From the NCBI GenBank assembly GCA_965662345.1, contig CBFIHE010000008.1, forward strand, positions 30,467 through 94,466: a stretch of 64,000 bases of DNA, read 5' to 3'. Both the position numbers and the translations under genes were made by a program. Source of the stretch: UBA6049 sp965662345. Lineage in GTDB: Bacteria; Bacteroidota; Bacteroidia; Flavobacteriales_G; Salibacteraceae. Shown here in pieces: positions 32,087-41,600 of the stretch; positions within the stretch are counted from its first letter, which is position 1, and each line of letters starts with the position of its first letter. The notes beneath the pieces are model-generated. The model searched no databases. It worked only from the letters and a program-made list of their open reading frames with translations, and was not told the DNA's origin.

Positions 32087-34303
32087 CTACTCCAACTCTA
32101 ACAATAGGGCATTGAAAGTATGGCTTGGTCGCATTACAGAAGATAGCTTTTGTCTATTTGGGTGGTAGTATCCTTCTAAGTTAACCTCATGACCTTGATC
32201 TTTTTCAAGCTCCGTCAATATCTGGTCAATGCTTCTTTCAAGCTTAAGCGCTACATCTTTAAAGAATTCTTGAAGTATAGGGTCTTTATCTTGCTTAGAC
32301 AACATTTGTGCCCAATATAAGGCAAGGTAAACGTGAGAGCCTCTATTATCTAGCTCACCAACTTTTCGTTTTGGGCTCTTTTCATCCATTAGTAGAATTG
32401 TAGTAGCCTCATCTAATGCATCTGCCAGTACTTTAGCCTTGGTATTATTCAAATGCTCGTACATGTGATTTAAACTTGCGGCTAAAGCCAGGAATTCTCC
32501 CAATGAGTCCCAACGTAGGTGATTTTCTTTTACCAATTGGGCCACATGTTTAGGTGCAGAACCTCCAGCGCCCGTTTCAAACAAGCCGCCACCTTTCATT
32601 AGGGGCACTATACTGAGCATTTTGGCACTTGTTCCAAGCTCAAGAATGGGAAAGAGATCTGTAAGGTAATCCCTTAGCACATTTCCAGTAACAGAAATGG
32701 TATCTTCTCCTCTTCTAGTTCTGTTTAAGGTTTCTAAGCAAGCATCAACAGGGTTCATTATCCGAATATCTAGACCTGTTGTATCCTCCTCAGCCAAATA
32801 TGCTTTCACTTTTTTGATTAGTTCAGAATCATGCGCTCTATTTTCATCTAGCCAGAAAATAGCTGGCATTTTAGAAAGCTTGGCGCGTTCAACAGCCAAT
32901 AGCACCCAGTTTTTAACTGGAGCGTCTTTTACTTGGCAGGCTCGCCAAATATCACCCTCCTCTACACTATGCTCTAGAAGTACTTCTCCATCTCTAACAA
33001 CTTTAACAATACCATTGCTGGGCAGAATGAATGTTTTATCGTGTGAACCATACTCCTCTGCTTTTTGCGCCATTAAGCCCACATTGGCTACAGTACCCAT
33101 TATTGTAGGATCAAATGCCCCATTCTCTTTGCAATGTTCTATAGTCGCACTGTAAATACCTGCGTAAGTGCTATCTGGTATAATAGCTAAGGTATCTTGG
33201 GTATTGCCAGATTTATCCCACATCTTACCAGAGTTGCGAATCATAGCAGGCATAGAAGCATCTATAATAACGTCACTTGGAACATGTAAATTGGTGATTC
33301 CTTTGTCAGAATCTACCATTGCCAACTCTGGCCTATTGGTAAAACAGTCTTCTATTGCTTGTTCAATCTCTAACCTGCGCTCTTGAGGCAGATTTCCCAA
33401 CTTATTCACGAGAGCTCCAAAGCCGTTATTCAAATTTACACCTAAGGCTTTAAAATCTTCAGCATACCTTTTTAATACAGGCTCAATAAAGGCACTTACT
33501 GCAAGCCCAAACATCACAGGGTCTGAAACCTTCATCATGGTAGCTTTCATATGCAGAGAGAACAGTACCCCTTCTGCTTTTGCGGCCTTAATTTGCTCAG
33601 AAATAAACGCCAGGAAAGCCTTTTTGCTCATAAAGGTGGCGTCTATCACCTCACCTTCTTCAAGAAGCAATCCTTTTTTGAGCTGGGTTGTTTCTCCTTT
33701 GCTCTCAAAAAGAATATCAACAGAGCACGCTTTATCTATTGTAACTGATTGCTCATTGTGAAAGAAATCACCAGTTTGCATCGTAGCTACTCGAGTCTTA
33801 GAGTCTTTACTCCAAGCTCCCATTGAATGAGGATGTTTTTTTGCGTAAGCTTTAACCGCCATAGGAGCTCTGCGGTCTGAGTTCCCTTCACGAAGAACTG
33901 GATTTACAGCACTTCCTTTAACCGAGTCATAAACTGCCTTAACCCGCTTTTCCTCTTCGTTTATTGGGTTATCGGGATAATTGGGTATGGCATAACCAGC
34001 CTGTTGCAATTCTGCTATGGTAGCCCTAAGCTGAGGAATTGATGCAGATATGTTTGGCAGTTTAATAATATTGGTTTCTGGCTTATTGGTTGCATCACCC
34101 AAGTATGCCAATGCGTCTTCAACGCGTTGCTCATCCCTCAACACGTTATTGAACGCGGCCAACACCCTTGCAGATAGTGAAATATCTTTTGTAACCACCT
34201 CAATATCTGCTTGTTTCAGGAATGTTCTTACAATAGGCAAAAAAGAATGGGTGGCTAAAGCTGGAGCTTCATCTGTGTAGGTATAATATATTCTGTTGCT
34301 CAT
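32087..34303 (-). CDS. icd: Isocitrate dehydrogenase (NADP+), monomeric type
   Basis: A 738-residue monomeric enzyme that converts isocitrate to 2-oxoglutarate, CO2 and NADPH in the TCA cycle. The N-terminus IYYTYTDEAPALATHSFLP, the segment YPDNPINEEEKRVKAVYDSVKGSAVNPVLREGNSDRRAP and GDFFHNEQSVTIDKA are typical of the monomeric class, as is the length (about 740). No split or truncation. It is transcribed convergently with the XRE gene and divergently from the phosphatase gene. A possible promoter lies at about 34341-34371. Confidence 0.95.
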   Translation of the reverse strand: MSNRIYYTYTDEAPALATHSFLPIVRTFLKQADIEVVTKDISLSARVLAAFNNVLRDEQRVEDALAYLGDATNKPETNIIKLPNISASIPQLRATIAELQQAGYAIPNYPDNPINEEEKRVKAVYDSVKGSAVNPVLREGNSDRRAPMAVKAYAKKHPHSMGAWSKDSKTRVATMQTGDFFHNEQSVTIDKACSVDILFESKGETTQLKKGLLLEEGEVIDATFMSKKAFLAFISEQIKAAKAEGVLFSLHMKATMMKVSDPVMFGLAVSAFIEPVLKRYAEDFKALGVNLNNGFGALVNKLGNLPQERRLEIEQAIEDCFTNRPELAMVDSDKGITNLHVPSDVIIDASMPAMIRNSGKMWDKSGNTQDTLAIIPDSTYAGIYSATIEHCKENGAFDPTIMGTVANVGLMAQKAEEYGSHDKTFILPSNGIVKVVRDGEVLLEHSVEEGDIWRACQVKDAPVKNWVLLAVERAKLSKMPAIFWLDENRAHDSELIKKVKAYLAEEDTTGLDIRIMNPVDACLETLNRTRRGEDTISVTGNVLRDYLTDLFPILELGTSAKMLSIVPLMKGGGLFETGAGGSAPKHVAQLVKENHLRWDSLGEFLALAASLNHMYEHLNNTKAKVLADALDEATTILLMDEKSPKRKVGELDNRGSHVYLALYWAQMLSKQDKDPILQEFFKDVALKLERSIDQILTELEKDQGHEVNLEGYYHPNRQKLSSVMRPSHTFNALLLELE

Positions 34304-34340
34304 GTTCAGGGTTACTACAAATGCGATTACTAATGAGTCG

Positions 34341-34348
34341 CAAAGCTA
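34341..34348 (-). promoter_or_regulatory. Putative -7 element for icd
   Basis: The minus strand reads TAGCTTTG (TAnnTTTG) here, about 37 bases before the icd start. The -33 region upstream is only TTTT-like, so the match is partial. Confidence 0.35.
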
Positions 34349-34462
34349 TAAAGAGCATCTCAGAAAAAAATGTGATATATGTCTCGTATTAACAATAATT
34401 TCAACGGAAAATGGCATGAAAAACCAATAGGATACCCTTTCTTCGTTATCAAATCAGACACA

Positions 34463-35776
34463 ATGAAACCTTTTGTTTTTACTGCTCTTGCATGGCTCAC
34501 CTATTTATGCTCTTTTTCTCAAGTAAAACTGATTTCAGCACCTATGCCAGGATACTCAGCCATGCGCGAGGTAACCGTTTGGGCGGCTACTAATGGCAAA
34601 GCCGATGTGTACATGACCTATACACCAGTTGATGAGTCTGCTTCAAAAAGAAGAACGCAAACAGTGGAAAGCCATTATGAAAATGGCTATACGGTTCACT
34701 TGATAGCAGATTCTCTTGAGCCTGGCAAAGTATATAACTATACCCTCTTTGTGAATAATGAGCCTCAAGAGAAAAAGTATACGCAAACATTTGAAACACA
34801 ACCACTATGGCAACACAGAACGGATCCACCAGAAGTAAATGTAGCCATTGGATCTTGTGCATACATTAATCAAGAAGAATACGACAGACCTGGAAAAAGT
34901 TATGGCAGAAATTATGACATCTTTACGGCTATAGACAAAGAAAATCCTCAAGCTATGATATGGCTTGGAGATAACATATACCTGAGAGAGGTTGATTTTG
35001 ACTCGCGCACAGGTGTATACCTGAGAAATGCGCATGCTAGGTCGCTTTCAGAACTGCTTCCCTTACTTAGTAATACACACCACTATGCCATATGGGATGA
35101 TCATGATTATGGGCCAAACAATGCAGACCGCAGCTATTTGGGTAAGCAGTGGACCAGAGATGCATTTATAGATTACTGGGCAAACCCTTCTTATGGGTTC
35201 AAAGGTGAAGGGATTACTACACAGTTTCAATGGTATGATGCTCACTTTTTTATGCTTGATAACCGATGGTGGCGAACTTCAAATGAAAGACTAACTGGTG
35301 AAAAGTATCAATTGGGAACTCCTCAAATTGAGTGGCTTATTGATGCCCTAAAGTACAGCAGAGCACCATTCAAGTTTGTGTGTGTGGGAGGCCAAGTTCT
35401 CAATACAGCAGATAAATATGAGAATCTAGCTACCTGCCCAGAAGAACGCGCATACTTGATTCAACGGATTATTGATGAAGAAATAGACAACGTTGTTTTC
35501 TTAACAGGTGACAGACACCATAGCGAATTGAGCAAATTAGAAAAAGGTGGTATTACTATTTGGGATTTAACCGTTTCACCCCTTACTTCTGGCTCTCACA
35601 ATGCCTTGGATGAGGGAAATATGCTACGCGTTCAAGGGAGTCATTTCGCACAATCAAACTATGGCATACTCAATATTACAGGTGCACGAAAAGAACGTGT
35701 ATTGAATATTACGCTTAAAGATAAAGACGGTGAAGATCTATACGATTTCAGAATTCCGTCTATATATAGAAAGTAG
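34463..35776 (+). CDS. Exported alkaline phosphatase D-family metallophosphoesterase (PhoD-like)
   Basis: A 437-residue exported enzyme. The ATG at 34463 (MKPFVFTALAWLTYLCSFSQ) gives a signal peptide; the frame opens earlier at 34379 but without one. An N-terminal Fn3-like domain (about 20-110) precedes the PhoD-type metallophosphatase, seen as VAIGSCAYINQEEY, MIWLGDNIYLREVDFDS, HHYAIWDDHDYGPNNADR and VVFLTGDRHHSELS. Metal ligands are the Asp, Asn and His of these motifs. It would release phosphate from phosphodi- or monoesters outside the cytoplasmic membrane. Confidence 0.9.
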   Translation: MKPFVFTALAWLTYLCSFSQVKLISAPMPGYSAMREVTVWAATNGKADVYMTYTPVDESASKRRTQTVESHYENGYTVHLIADSLEPGKVYNYTLFVNNEPQEKKYTQTFETQPLWQHRTDPPEVNVAIGSCAYINQEEYDRPGKSYGRNYDIFTAIDKENPQAMIWLGDNIYLREVDFDSRTGVYLRNAHARSLSELLPLLSNTHHYAIWDDHDYGPNNADRSYLGKQWTRDAFIDYWANPSYGFKGEGITTQFQWYDAHFFMLDNRWWRTSNERLTGEKYQLGTPQIEWLIDALKYSRAPFKFVCVGGQVLNTADKYENLATCPEERAYLIQRIIDEEIDNVVFLTGDRHHSELSKLEKGGITIWDLTVSPLTSGSHNALDEGNMLRVQGSHFAQSNYGILNITGARKERVLNITLKDKDGEDLYDFRIPSIYRK

Positions 35777-35811
35777 CAGCTGTGGAATGATTAGCCATCC
35801 CTTAAAATCTG

Positions 35812-36606
35812 TTGTTTAAAACCAAAAAAAGAGCGAAGGCAACGAGAGAACAAATGACCGAATTGGAAGTATTAATTGACTTTCACAAAGACGCTGAAAG
35901 ACAAGGACCAGGAAGTAATGCAGATACGTTAAGAGCGTTAAGCTTCATTGATTTAGATAAGAAGAGTCGTTTGAAAGTTGCAGACATAGGCTGTGGCTCG
36001 GGTGCTCAGACAATAGCTCTTGCTCAAAACATAAATGCTGAAATAACAGCCGTTGACTTATTCCCTGAATTTTTAGACAAGCTCAATATCCGTGCAAAAA
36101 GCCTTGGCTTGCAAGACAAGATTATTACCCTTGAAAAATCAATGGATGATTTACGATTTGACAAGGGTGAGTTTGACCTTATATGGTCAGAAGGAGCGAT
36201 TTACATCATTGGTTTTGAAGAAGGAATTAAAAAATGGAAAGAATACCTGAAAATAGGTGGCTACATAGCATTAAGTGAAATTACTTGGACTACTAATTCT
36301 CGACCAAAAGAAATTGAAGAGCATTGGAATGATGAATATCCGCAAATTGACACCGCCTCTGATAAAATGCGAATTTTAGAAGAAAATGGATTTTCACCAG
36401 TTGGATATTTTTATTTGCCAGAGAGCAGTTGGTTAAAAAACTATTACCAGCCAATAGAAGAAAGGATGGATGCTTTTTTGAAGAAACACAACAATTCTGA
36501 TTTAGCTAAGGGAATTATCGAAGCTGAACAAAATGAAATCAGTAAATTTCGGACTTACAAGGACTTTTTAAGCTACGGATTTTATGTAGCAAGAAAAGTG
36601 AAGTAA
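35812..36606 (+). CDS. Class I SAM-dependent methyltransferase
   Basis: A 264-residue soluble protein with the SAM-binding motif VADIGCGSGAQTIALA (about 61-76), acidic loop AVDLFPEF, and FDLIWSEGAIYIIGFEEGIKKWKEYLKIGGYIALSEITW as in small-molecule class I methyltransferases. Start is TTG at 35812; an ATG at 35854 (MTELEVL) is a possible alternative giving 250 residues. It stands alone between the phosphatase gene and a repeat-rich stretch with tRNA-Arg; substrate unknown. Confidence 0.85.
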   Translation: MFKTKKRAKATREQMTELEVLIDFHKDAERQGPGSNADTLRALSFIDLDKKSRLKVADIGCGSGAQTIALAQNINAEITAVDLFPEFLDKLNIRAKSLGLQDKIITLEKSMDDLRFDKGEFDLIWSEGAIYIIGFEEGIKKWKEYLKIGGYIALSEITWTTNSRPKEIEEHWNDEYPQIDTASDKMRILEENGFSPVGYFYLPESSWLKNYYQPIEERMDAFLKKHNNSDLAKGIIEAEQNEISKFRTYKDFLSYGFYVARKVK

Positions 36607-36932
36607 AAGGCAGTACACGAGATTGTTTGTAAGTAATGCGTTCGAAAGTTCTGATATCAAAGCAATTACATCAAATTAACTCAGTGCTAATCGGAAAGTG
36701 AAGTGCGTTGTAACCTCGTACTACGCATAACCGGGACCGAATATCACAACCATAGCAGAACATCCTCCTCGCGTATGATCGCTTTTTTCATATCTCTAAC
36801 TACCAACCTTGGATTGCTACGCCATCCCTTAACCTCCGAATGACACAACCATAGCAGAACATCCGCTTCGCGTATGGACGCTTTTTTCATTTCTTCCGCT
36901 TACAAAAGCAAGCTTTTGACGCGTCTTAAATG
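36607..36932. repeat. Gene-free stretch with a tandem ~51-bp direct repeat
   Basis: No credible gene. Two copies of a CACAACCATAGCAGAACATC unit followed by a CGCGTATGxxCGCTTTTTTCAT segment lie at 36745-36795 and 36844-36895, 99 bases apart, with small differences. Their ends resemble the nearby tRNA terminator (CGCTTTTTTCAT), suggesting local duplication. Confidence 0.7.
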
Positions 36933-36966
36933 AAAAAAGCGGAACGCTAACGCATTCCGCTTTTTG
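36933..36966 (-). terminator. Terminator of the tRNA-Arg gene (bidirectional)
   Basis: AAAAAGCGGAA (36934-36944) pairs with TTCCGCTTTTT (36955-36965) around a 10-nt loop; T-rich on both strands, directly after the tRNA on the minus strand. Confidence 0.85.
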
Positions 36967-36971
36967 CTTCG

Positions 36972-37045
36972 TGACTCCGCAGGGATTCGAACCCCGAACC
37001 TCTTGGGCCGTAACCAAGTGCTCTATCCAGTTAAGCTACGGAGCC
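36972..37045 (-). tRNA. tRNA-Arg (anticodon ACG)
   Basis: Minus strand: acceptor GGCTCCG / CGGAGTC, D-arm GCTTAACTGGATAGAGC, anticodon stem CTTGG/CCAAG with the seven-base loop TTACGGC (anticodon ACG), T-arm TCGGGGTTCGAATCCCTG, discriminator A. It is 74 nt with no encoded CCA. The ACG anticodon is expected to be edited to ICG and to read CGU/CGC/CGA. Confidence 0.95.
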
Positions 37046-37107
37046 AACTCCTTTTTATAGGGCTGCAAATGTAAATGTTTTTTGGAATTACAACTATGCT
37101 TAACGCA

Positions 37108-38985
37108 CTAATCTTGTTGCAATGAGTAGCTATCATCATAGACTTGAATGCGCAAATCATCTACCCAAACGGAGTCCTCTCCTCTATTCCACACATATAC
37201 AGCCAGTTCATCTTTTACATTTCGAATTTCTGGTGTTAAGTACCATTTATTCAATTCAACCCATGTATCGGTTTTCTTCAAATCGATGTCTATCGTTCTG
37301 TATTTATAGGCTCCACCAGAATGCTCAAAAGTGACTACCAATGAGACAGGTACAGGTTGATTGCTGTTGGTTTTCAAGAAAACATCTGCATAAAGCCAAG
37401 CATGATTATTAGTTGTTAGGCTCTGATATGGCAAGCGTATAGCTGGCGAAAATGGATGCGTAGAAGAAGTAACGAAAGAATAGTCGCCTGTTCTTGACAT
37501 AATACGTGATAATCCTTCTTTTTTATTTGGCTTTTCAGGATATAGAATTTTTAACAAATTCCCCTTCCAATCGTCACGCTTTATGGCAGAGTCAGATTCA
37601 AAAGACTGGACATAGGAGTTTCGGTATATCGGATTTTCAGGAATCATGTCGAATTCATTCGAAGAACGATTAACCAACAACAACTTCTCACCTTCTTCGT
37701 TAAGCGGTTCTGTTCTAACTAAATGCGCCCAATAGGCAGCTGCAGTCATTCTGGTAGGATGAATAACCCCTTTACTGTATTGGTAGGTTTGGAACAGGTT
37801 CCAAATCGTTAATGCCGCAAAAATCACAAATACGTACACCTTTTTATTCTTGAGTGCATTGGCAATATACACAGCCATAGGTATAGCTAAGAAAGCATAA
37901 TATTGAACCATGCTTCGCTGACCAAAACTGGCGGCATACCACCAAGTTGTCCAAGAACTCAACAAATAAACAGTGAACAACAACATCCATAAGAATGCGA
38001 GATGCCATTGCCTATCTATCTTTCGAAAGTGTTTGAGACCAAACAGCGCAAAAAGCATGACAGGGGTGTAAATGAGCCAACCTTTTCTGAAGCTAAAAAG
38101 AAAGTTCCAAGTATGCGGACTCAATAAATCGAACCCCTCACCCGGATTTTGATAGCTGTAAACCAATGGCAATCCTGTAACATACATCCAATAGATCATT
38201 TGCGGAATAACTCCAATTAAAGCTCCTAGCAGAAACTTATTCCAATGCTGGTATACTCCTTTAAACCAAGTTAAGTCACGCTTTTTTCGAAAACCAAAAA
38301 CGAGTATCAGGAATATAGCAAAAACAATCTCGGAATTTCTAGTAATCACTAAGACTCCTGTAAGCACACCTAACAGTAAACTCGGCCTACCAAGTTCTCT
38401 ATCTCGGTAAACGAGCAAACCAACCCATGCATATAAGGCGAATAAATAAACATGAACCATTCCTGGGGCTTGAACGGCTTGATGCAACAAGTTGGTAGCT
38501 AGAGCGACTACCAATAGTGTTATTGCTGTTACTTTTGGCGTAAACCATTGTAGCAGCAGCCTTCTAAGTCCAATGAACCCAAGAATTAAGTATACTAAGC
38601 TACCAACTAGAATACTTAATTGATAGGGCGCTGAGAAGCCATCTGCGGGATAAGGAGAAAACAGTGCAATAAGGTGGCCTACTATGAAAAAAGGTAGATT
38701 GAGCAAAGCCCATCCAATAGGGTACTTAATCAGATTATTGTCTTCATAAGGAACCAATTGATATAGCGTATCTGTATTCTGGTATACAGCCAGGACTTCC
38801 TCAACGGAAGACAGGTTCGAAAGTGCTAAATCACCGTAAATAAAAGAGAAGGGCAGGTAGAGGTAATATCCAAAAATATCCCAAGAAAGGATATTTCCTG
38901 GCAAATGAAACCCAAGCATTAGGGAATAAAAAAGGGCAGCTATAAAAACTGCCCTTATTGAGCTATCGTTGAAGTAAACCCTCAA
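37108..38985 (-). CDS. GT-C-like polytopic membrane protein with C-terminal beta domain
   Basis: A 625-residue membrane protein with about 10-12 hydrophobic segments in the first 420 residues. A GT-C-like first loop reads LSWDIFGYYLYLPFSFIYGD, with the Asp where PMT-type glycosyltransferases keep their acid. The C-terminal ~190 residues (after NRSSNEFDM) are soluble, with strand patterns HAWLYADVFLKTNSNQPVP and AVYVWNRGEDSVWVDDLRIQVYDD resembling a carbohydrate-binding jellyroll. It may transfer a lipid-linked sugar on the periplasmic side. It starts immediately after the floA stop and ends the long minus-strand run. Confidence 0.7.
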   Translation of the reverse strand: MRVYFNDSSIRAVFIAALFYSLMLGFHLPGNILSWDIFGYYLYLPFSFIYGDLALSNLSSVEEVLAVYQNTDTLYQLVPYEDNNLIKYPIGWALLNLPFFIVGHLIALFSPYPADGFSAPYQLSILVGSLVYLILGFIGLRRLLLQWFTPKVTAITLLVVALATNLLHQAVQAPGMVHVYLFALYAWVGLLVYRDRELGRPSLLLGVLTGVLVITRNSEIVFAIFLILVFGFRKKRDLTWFKGVYQHWNKFLLGALIGVIPQMIYWMYVTGLPLVYSYQNPGEGFDLLSPHTWNFLFSFRKGWLIYTPVMLFALFGLKHFRKIDRQWHLAFLWMLLFTVYLLSSWTTWWYAASFGQRSMVQYYAFLAIPMAVYIANALKNKKVYVFVIFAALTIWNLFQTYQYSKGVIHPTRMTAAAYWAHLVRTEPLNEEGEKLLLVNRSSNEFDMIPENPIYRNSYVQSFESDSAIKRDDWKGNLLKILYPEKPNKKEGLSRIMSRTGDYSFVTSSTHPFSPAIRLPYQSLTTNNHAWLYADVFLKTNSNQPVPVSLVVTFEHSGGAYKYRTIDIDLKKTDTWVELNKWYLTPEIRNVKDELAVYVWNRGEDSVWVDDLRIQVYDDSYSLQQD

Positions 38986-40023
38986 TTATATCTTGTCTTT
39001 ATCTTTCTTTGAGTCTTTACCCCCTTGAGGTTTAGCGATGCTAGAACGCATGTCTGTATCTGCCTCAATGTTTTTCATTTTGTAGTAATCCATTATTCCA
39101 AGATTCCCCGTTCTAAAAGCTTCTGCCATTGCAAGTGGAACCTCTGCTTCAGCTTCAATTACCTTAGCTCTAGCCTCTTGTGCTTTAGCTTTCATTTCTT
39201 GCTCCAATGCAACAGCCATCGCTCTGCGCTCTTCTGCTTTGGCTTGTGCTATATTCTTATCTGCTTCTGCCTGGTCTGTTTGAAGCTCTGCACCAATGTT
39301 CTTACCTATGTCTATATCGGCAATATCTATAGAAAGTATTTCGAAAGCGGTACCTGAATCAAGACCCTTTTTCAATACTGTTTTGGAAATAATATCTGGA
39401 TTTTCAAGAACTGCTTTATGTGAATCTGCAGAACCGATGGACGATACAACGCCTTCACCTACTCTAGCCAAAACTGTATCTTCTCCAGCACCACCAACAA
39501 GTTGTTTAATACTTGCTCTTACTGTTACCCGCGCCTTTGCAATTAGCTGAATTCCATCTTTCGCAACGGCTGCAACTGGAGGTGTTTCAATCACCTTTGG
39601 GTTTACAGACATTTGAACGGCCTCAAATACATCTCTACCAGCAAGATCAATTGCAGTAGCCATAGTAAATGGAAGCTCAATGTTAGCCTTACTTGCTGAT
39701 ACCAATGCATGAACCACTTGTTCTACCCGTCCACCAGCTAAATAGTGAGCTTCTAAAGCATTTGGATCTATTTTCAGTCCTGCTTTTGATGCTTCAATCA
39801 TTGCACGAACAATCATTCCTGGAGGAACTTTTCTCCAGCGCATGAAAATGAGCTGAATAAGTGAAATTCTAACATTCGTAATAATGGCTTGAAACCATAA
39901 ACCTACGGGTACGAAATAAAAGAATACCCACAGCAGTATAAGGGCTCCTATGATCATACCAATGGTTACGCCAAAGCCTATTCCTGAAATTTGTAAAAAG
40001 ATGAGATTAAGTAGATTCTGCAT
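38986..40023 (-). CDS. floA: Flotillin-like protein FloA
   Basis: A 345-residue membrane-raft protein. The N-terminus has a re-entrant or membrane segment (IGMIIGALILLWVFFYFVPVGLWFQ), then VRISLIQLIFMRWRKVPPGMIVRAMIEASKAGL and the SPFH-like core (GRDVFEAVQMSVNPKVIETPPV), ending with an Ala/Glu/Lys-rich coiled coil (KAEERRAMAVALEQEMKAKAQE). It organises functional membrane microdomains. Its start overlaps nfeD by 17 bases, the standard partner arrangement. Confidence 0.95.
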   Translation of the reverse strand: MQNLLNLIFLQISGIGFGVTIGMIIGALILLWVFFYFVPVGLWFQAIITNVRISLIQLIFMRWRKVPPGMIVRAMIEASKAGLKIDPNALEAHYLAGGRVEQVVHALVSASKANIELPFTMATAIDLAGRDVFEAVQMSVNPKVIETPPVAAVAKDGIQLIAKARVTVRASIKQLVGGAGEDTVLARVGEGVVSSIGSADSHKAVLENPDIISKTVLKKGLDSGTAFEILSIDIADIDIGKNIGAELQTDQAEADKNIAQAKAEERRAMAVALEQEMKAKAQEARAKVIEAEAEVPLAMAEAFRTGNLGIMDYYKMKNIEADTDMRSSIAKPQGGKDSKKDKDKI

Positions 40024-40477
40024 AAGTTGTTGTTTGAACTATAATTTTATTACCGGATAAAGATACCACTCGTATGAGAACCTGTTCATCTATAAGCTCA
40101 TTTTGTGCGGTGACTTCATAAACACCCGATGAAAAACGGGCTTTTCCTATAGGATTGAGACGCGTAACGGTGGTTCCTTCTTCGTTCACATTTACCTTTG
40201 GTGCAACATCTCTGTTTGTAGACAATACCGATTCGTGCAAGGCAAACCTATCCCAGGTATCACTTTTTAATGATTTCCAAAGTAAAAAGCCAGAGAACAA
40301 CACTGTTCCTGCCAGCACAAACCAACCCTGCGTTACATCTGCATTAAAGGCAAGTACCAACCCTATTATGGTAGATATTATGCCTGCAATGCCTGCTATA
40401 CCTACTCCAGGTATAATAAACACCTCGATTAACATGAGAAAGAGTCCCAAACCTATTAATACCAATGCTGTTGTCAT
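40007..40477 (-). CDS. NfeD-family membrane protein
   Basis: A 156-residue protein with three membrane segments (LVLIGLGLFLMLIEVFIIPGVGIAGIAGIISTIIGLVLAF; WFVLAGTVLFSGFLLW) and a C-terminal OB-fold domain (GTTVTRLNPIGKARFSSGVYEVTAQNELIDEQVLIRVV). This is the short NfeD1b type that pairs with FloA, seen here as direct overlap with floA (17 bases) and with the M48 gene upstream (4 bases). Confidence 0.93.
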   Translation of the reverse strand: MTTALVLIGLGLFLMLIEVFIIPGVGIAGIAGIISTIIGLVLAFNADVTQGWFVLAGTVLFSGFLLWKSLKSDTWDRFALHESVLSTNRDVAPKVNVNEEGTTVTRLNPIGKARFSSGVYEVTAQNELIDEQVLIRVVSLSGNKIIVQTTTYAEST

Positions 40478-41271
40478 CTATTTTTATTTGCGGCATATCC
40501 TTTGGCAGCAGGAATAAAAGCACGAATATCGGCAATGCGTCTTTCATCACTCGGGTGTGTGCTCAACATTTCTGGTGGCTTTCCTCCCCCACCTTGACTC
40601 ATTCGCTGCCAAAAGTCAATTGCTTTTTCACTATTGTATCCAGCGTATTCCATAAACACTAGTCCCATTTTATCGGCTTCAGACTCATGAGCTCTTGAAA
40701 AAGCCAATGTTCCCAATGTACTTCCCAAACCGTAGCTCAACAAATACAGGTCTTGCGTTAGCTGAGGTTTCTGGCTAGTAGCAACCGCAAGAGACATTCC
40801 ACCTAGTGCTACCATCATTTGCTGGCTCATTCGTTCGTTTCCATGCCGAGCAACAGCATGCGCAATTTCATGCCCCATAACCGTAGCAATACCATCATCA
40901 TCTTGACAAATAGGTAGAATGCCCGTGTAAAACACAACTTTTCCACCAGGCATACACCAAGCATTGACCGTAGGCTCATCAATTACATTAAACTCCCAAT
41001 TGAACCCCTGTATGCGGTCGCTTTGACCTTGGCTCTCTAGAAATGCTTCACATGCCTTCGCAATGCGATCTCCTATTTCTTTAACCCTACGTGCTTGGTC
41101 ATCATAGTTGCCAAGTACATTAGATGTTCCTAACACCTCTTGATAACTACTAAGACTCATTTGCATGAGGTTAGATTCGCTCATCAAGTTAACCTGTTTT
41201 CTACCCGTAATGGGCACGGTTGTACATGCTACGGTTAGAAATACAAAAAGTAGTGCTCTGTATTTTTTCAT
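40474..41271 (-). CDS. M48-family metalloprotease, lipoprotein
   Basis: A 265-residue exported protease. A lipoprotein signal (MKKYRALLFVFLTVAC) with Cys at 16 is followed by TTVPITGRKQVNLM. The catalytic zinc site is seen as VMGHEIAHAVARHG (HExxH) and the third ligand in HESEADKMGLVFM; the end has LSTHPSDERRIADIR, the typical M48 substrate loop. Related LoiP/BepA-type proteins maintain outer-membrane proteins. It overlaps nfeD by 4 bases and follows clpS by two. Confidence 0.93.
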   Translation of the reverse strand: MKKYRALLFVFLTVACTTVPITGRKQVNLMSESNLMQMSLSSYQEVLGTSNVLGNYDDQARRVKEIGDRIAKACEAFLESQGQSDRIQGFNWEFNVIDEPTVNAWCMPGGKVVFYTGILPICQDDDGIATVMGHEIAHAVARHGNERMSQQMMVALGGMSLAVATSQKPQLTQDLYLLSYGLGSTLGTLAFSRAHESEADKMGLVFMEYAGYNSEKAIDFWQRMSQGGGGKPPEMLSTHPSDERRIADIRAFIPAAKGYAANKNR

Positions 41272-41273
41272 GG

Positions 41274-41600
41274 TTAATGGATTTCTGCAGACAATCCTCT
41301 TCTGTGGAGTTCTTTCAACCTTGGCTCCAAATCTTCAAAGCTTCCATGCTTCACATCGCATTTACCCTTGTAGTGTATGATGTAAGTGCATTGCTCTGCC
41401 TGCTCAACCTCGTGCTCGCAAATTTCTATCAAACACTCAATAACCCAATCAAATGTATTCACATCATCGTTGAAGAGTATCAAAGACCTTTCTGCACTCT
41501 CCTCTGTTAGCACATCAGATTCTGTATCAATCTCAGGAGCAGTTTCTGTATCTCCCGCCCAGTAATGATTCTTCTGTTGTATGAAAAACACCTTACTCAA
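41274..41600 (-). CDS. clpS: ATP-dependent Clp protease adaptor ClpS
   Basis: A 108-residue adaptor that delivers N-degron substrates to ClpAP/ClpCP. The core is SLILFNDDVNTFDWVIECLI then EQAEQCTYIIHYKGKCDVKHG and RRGLSAEIH, with the NDD and HYKGKCDVK segments in the right places for recognising N-degrons. The first 40 residues are acidic and variable. The start overlaps the stop of the 2035-residue gene by 8 bases, and it is followed by the M48 protease. Confidence 0.93.
   Translation of the reverse strand: MSKVFFIQQKNHYWAGDTETAPEIDTESDVLTEESAERSLILFNDDVNTFDWVIECLIEICEHEVEQAEQCTYIIHYKGKCDVKHGSFEDLEPRLKELHRRGLSAEIH

Noticed and set aside
37083..37280. Plus-strand ORF at 37122-37334
   Set aside because: Antisense to the C-terminal domain of the GT-C-like protein; no independent evidence.
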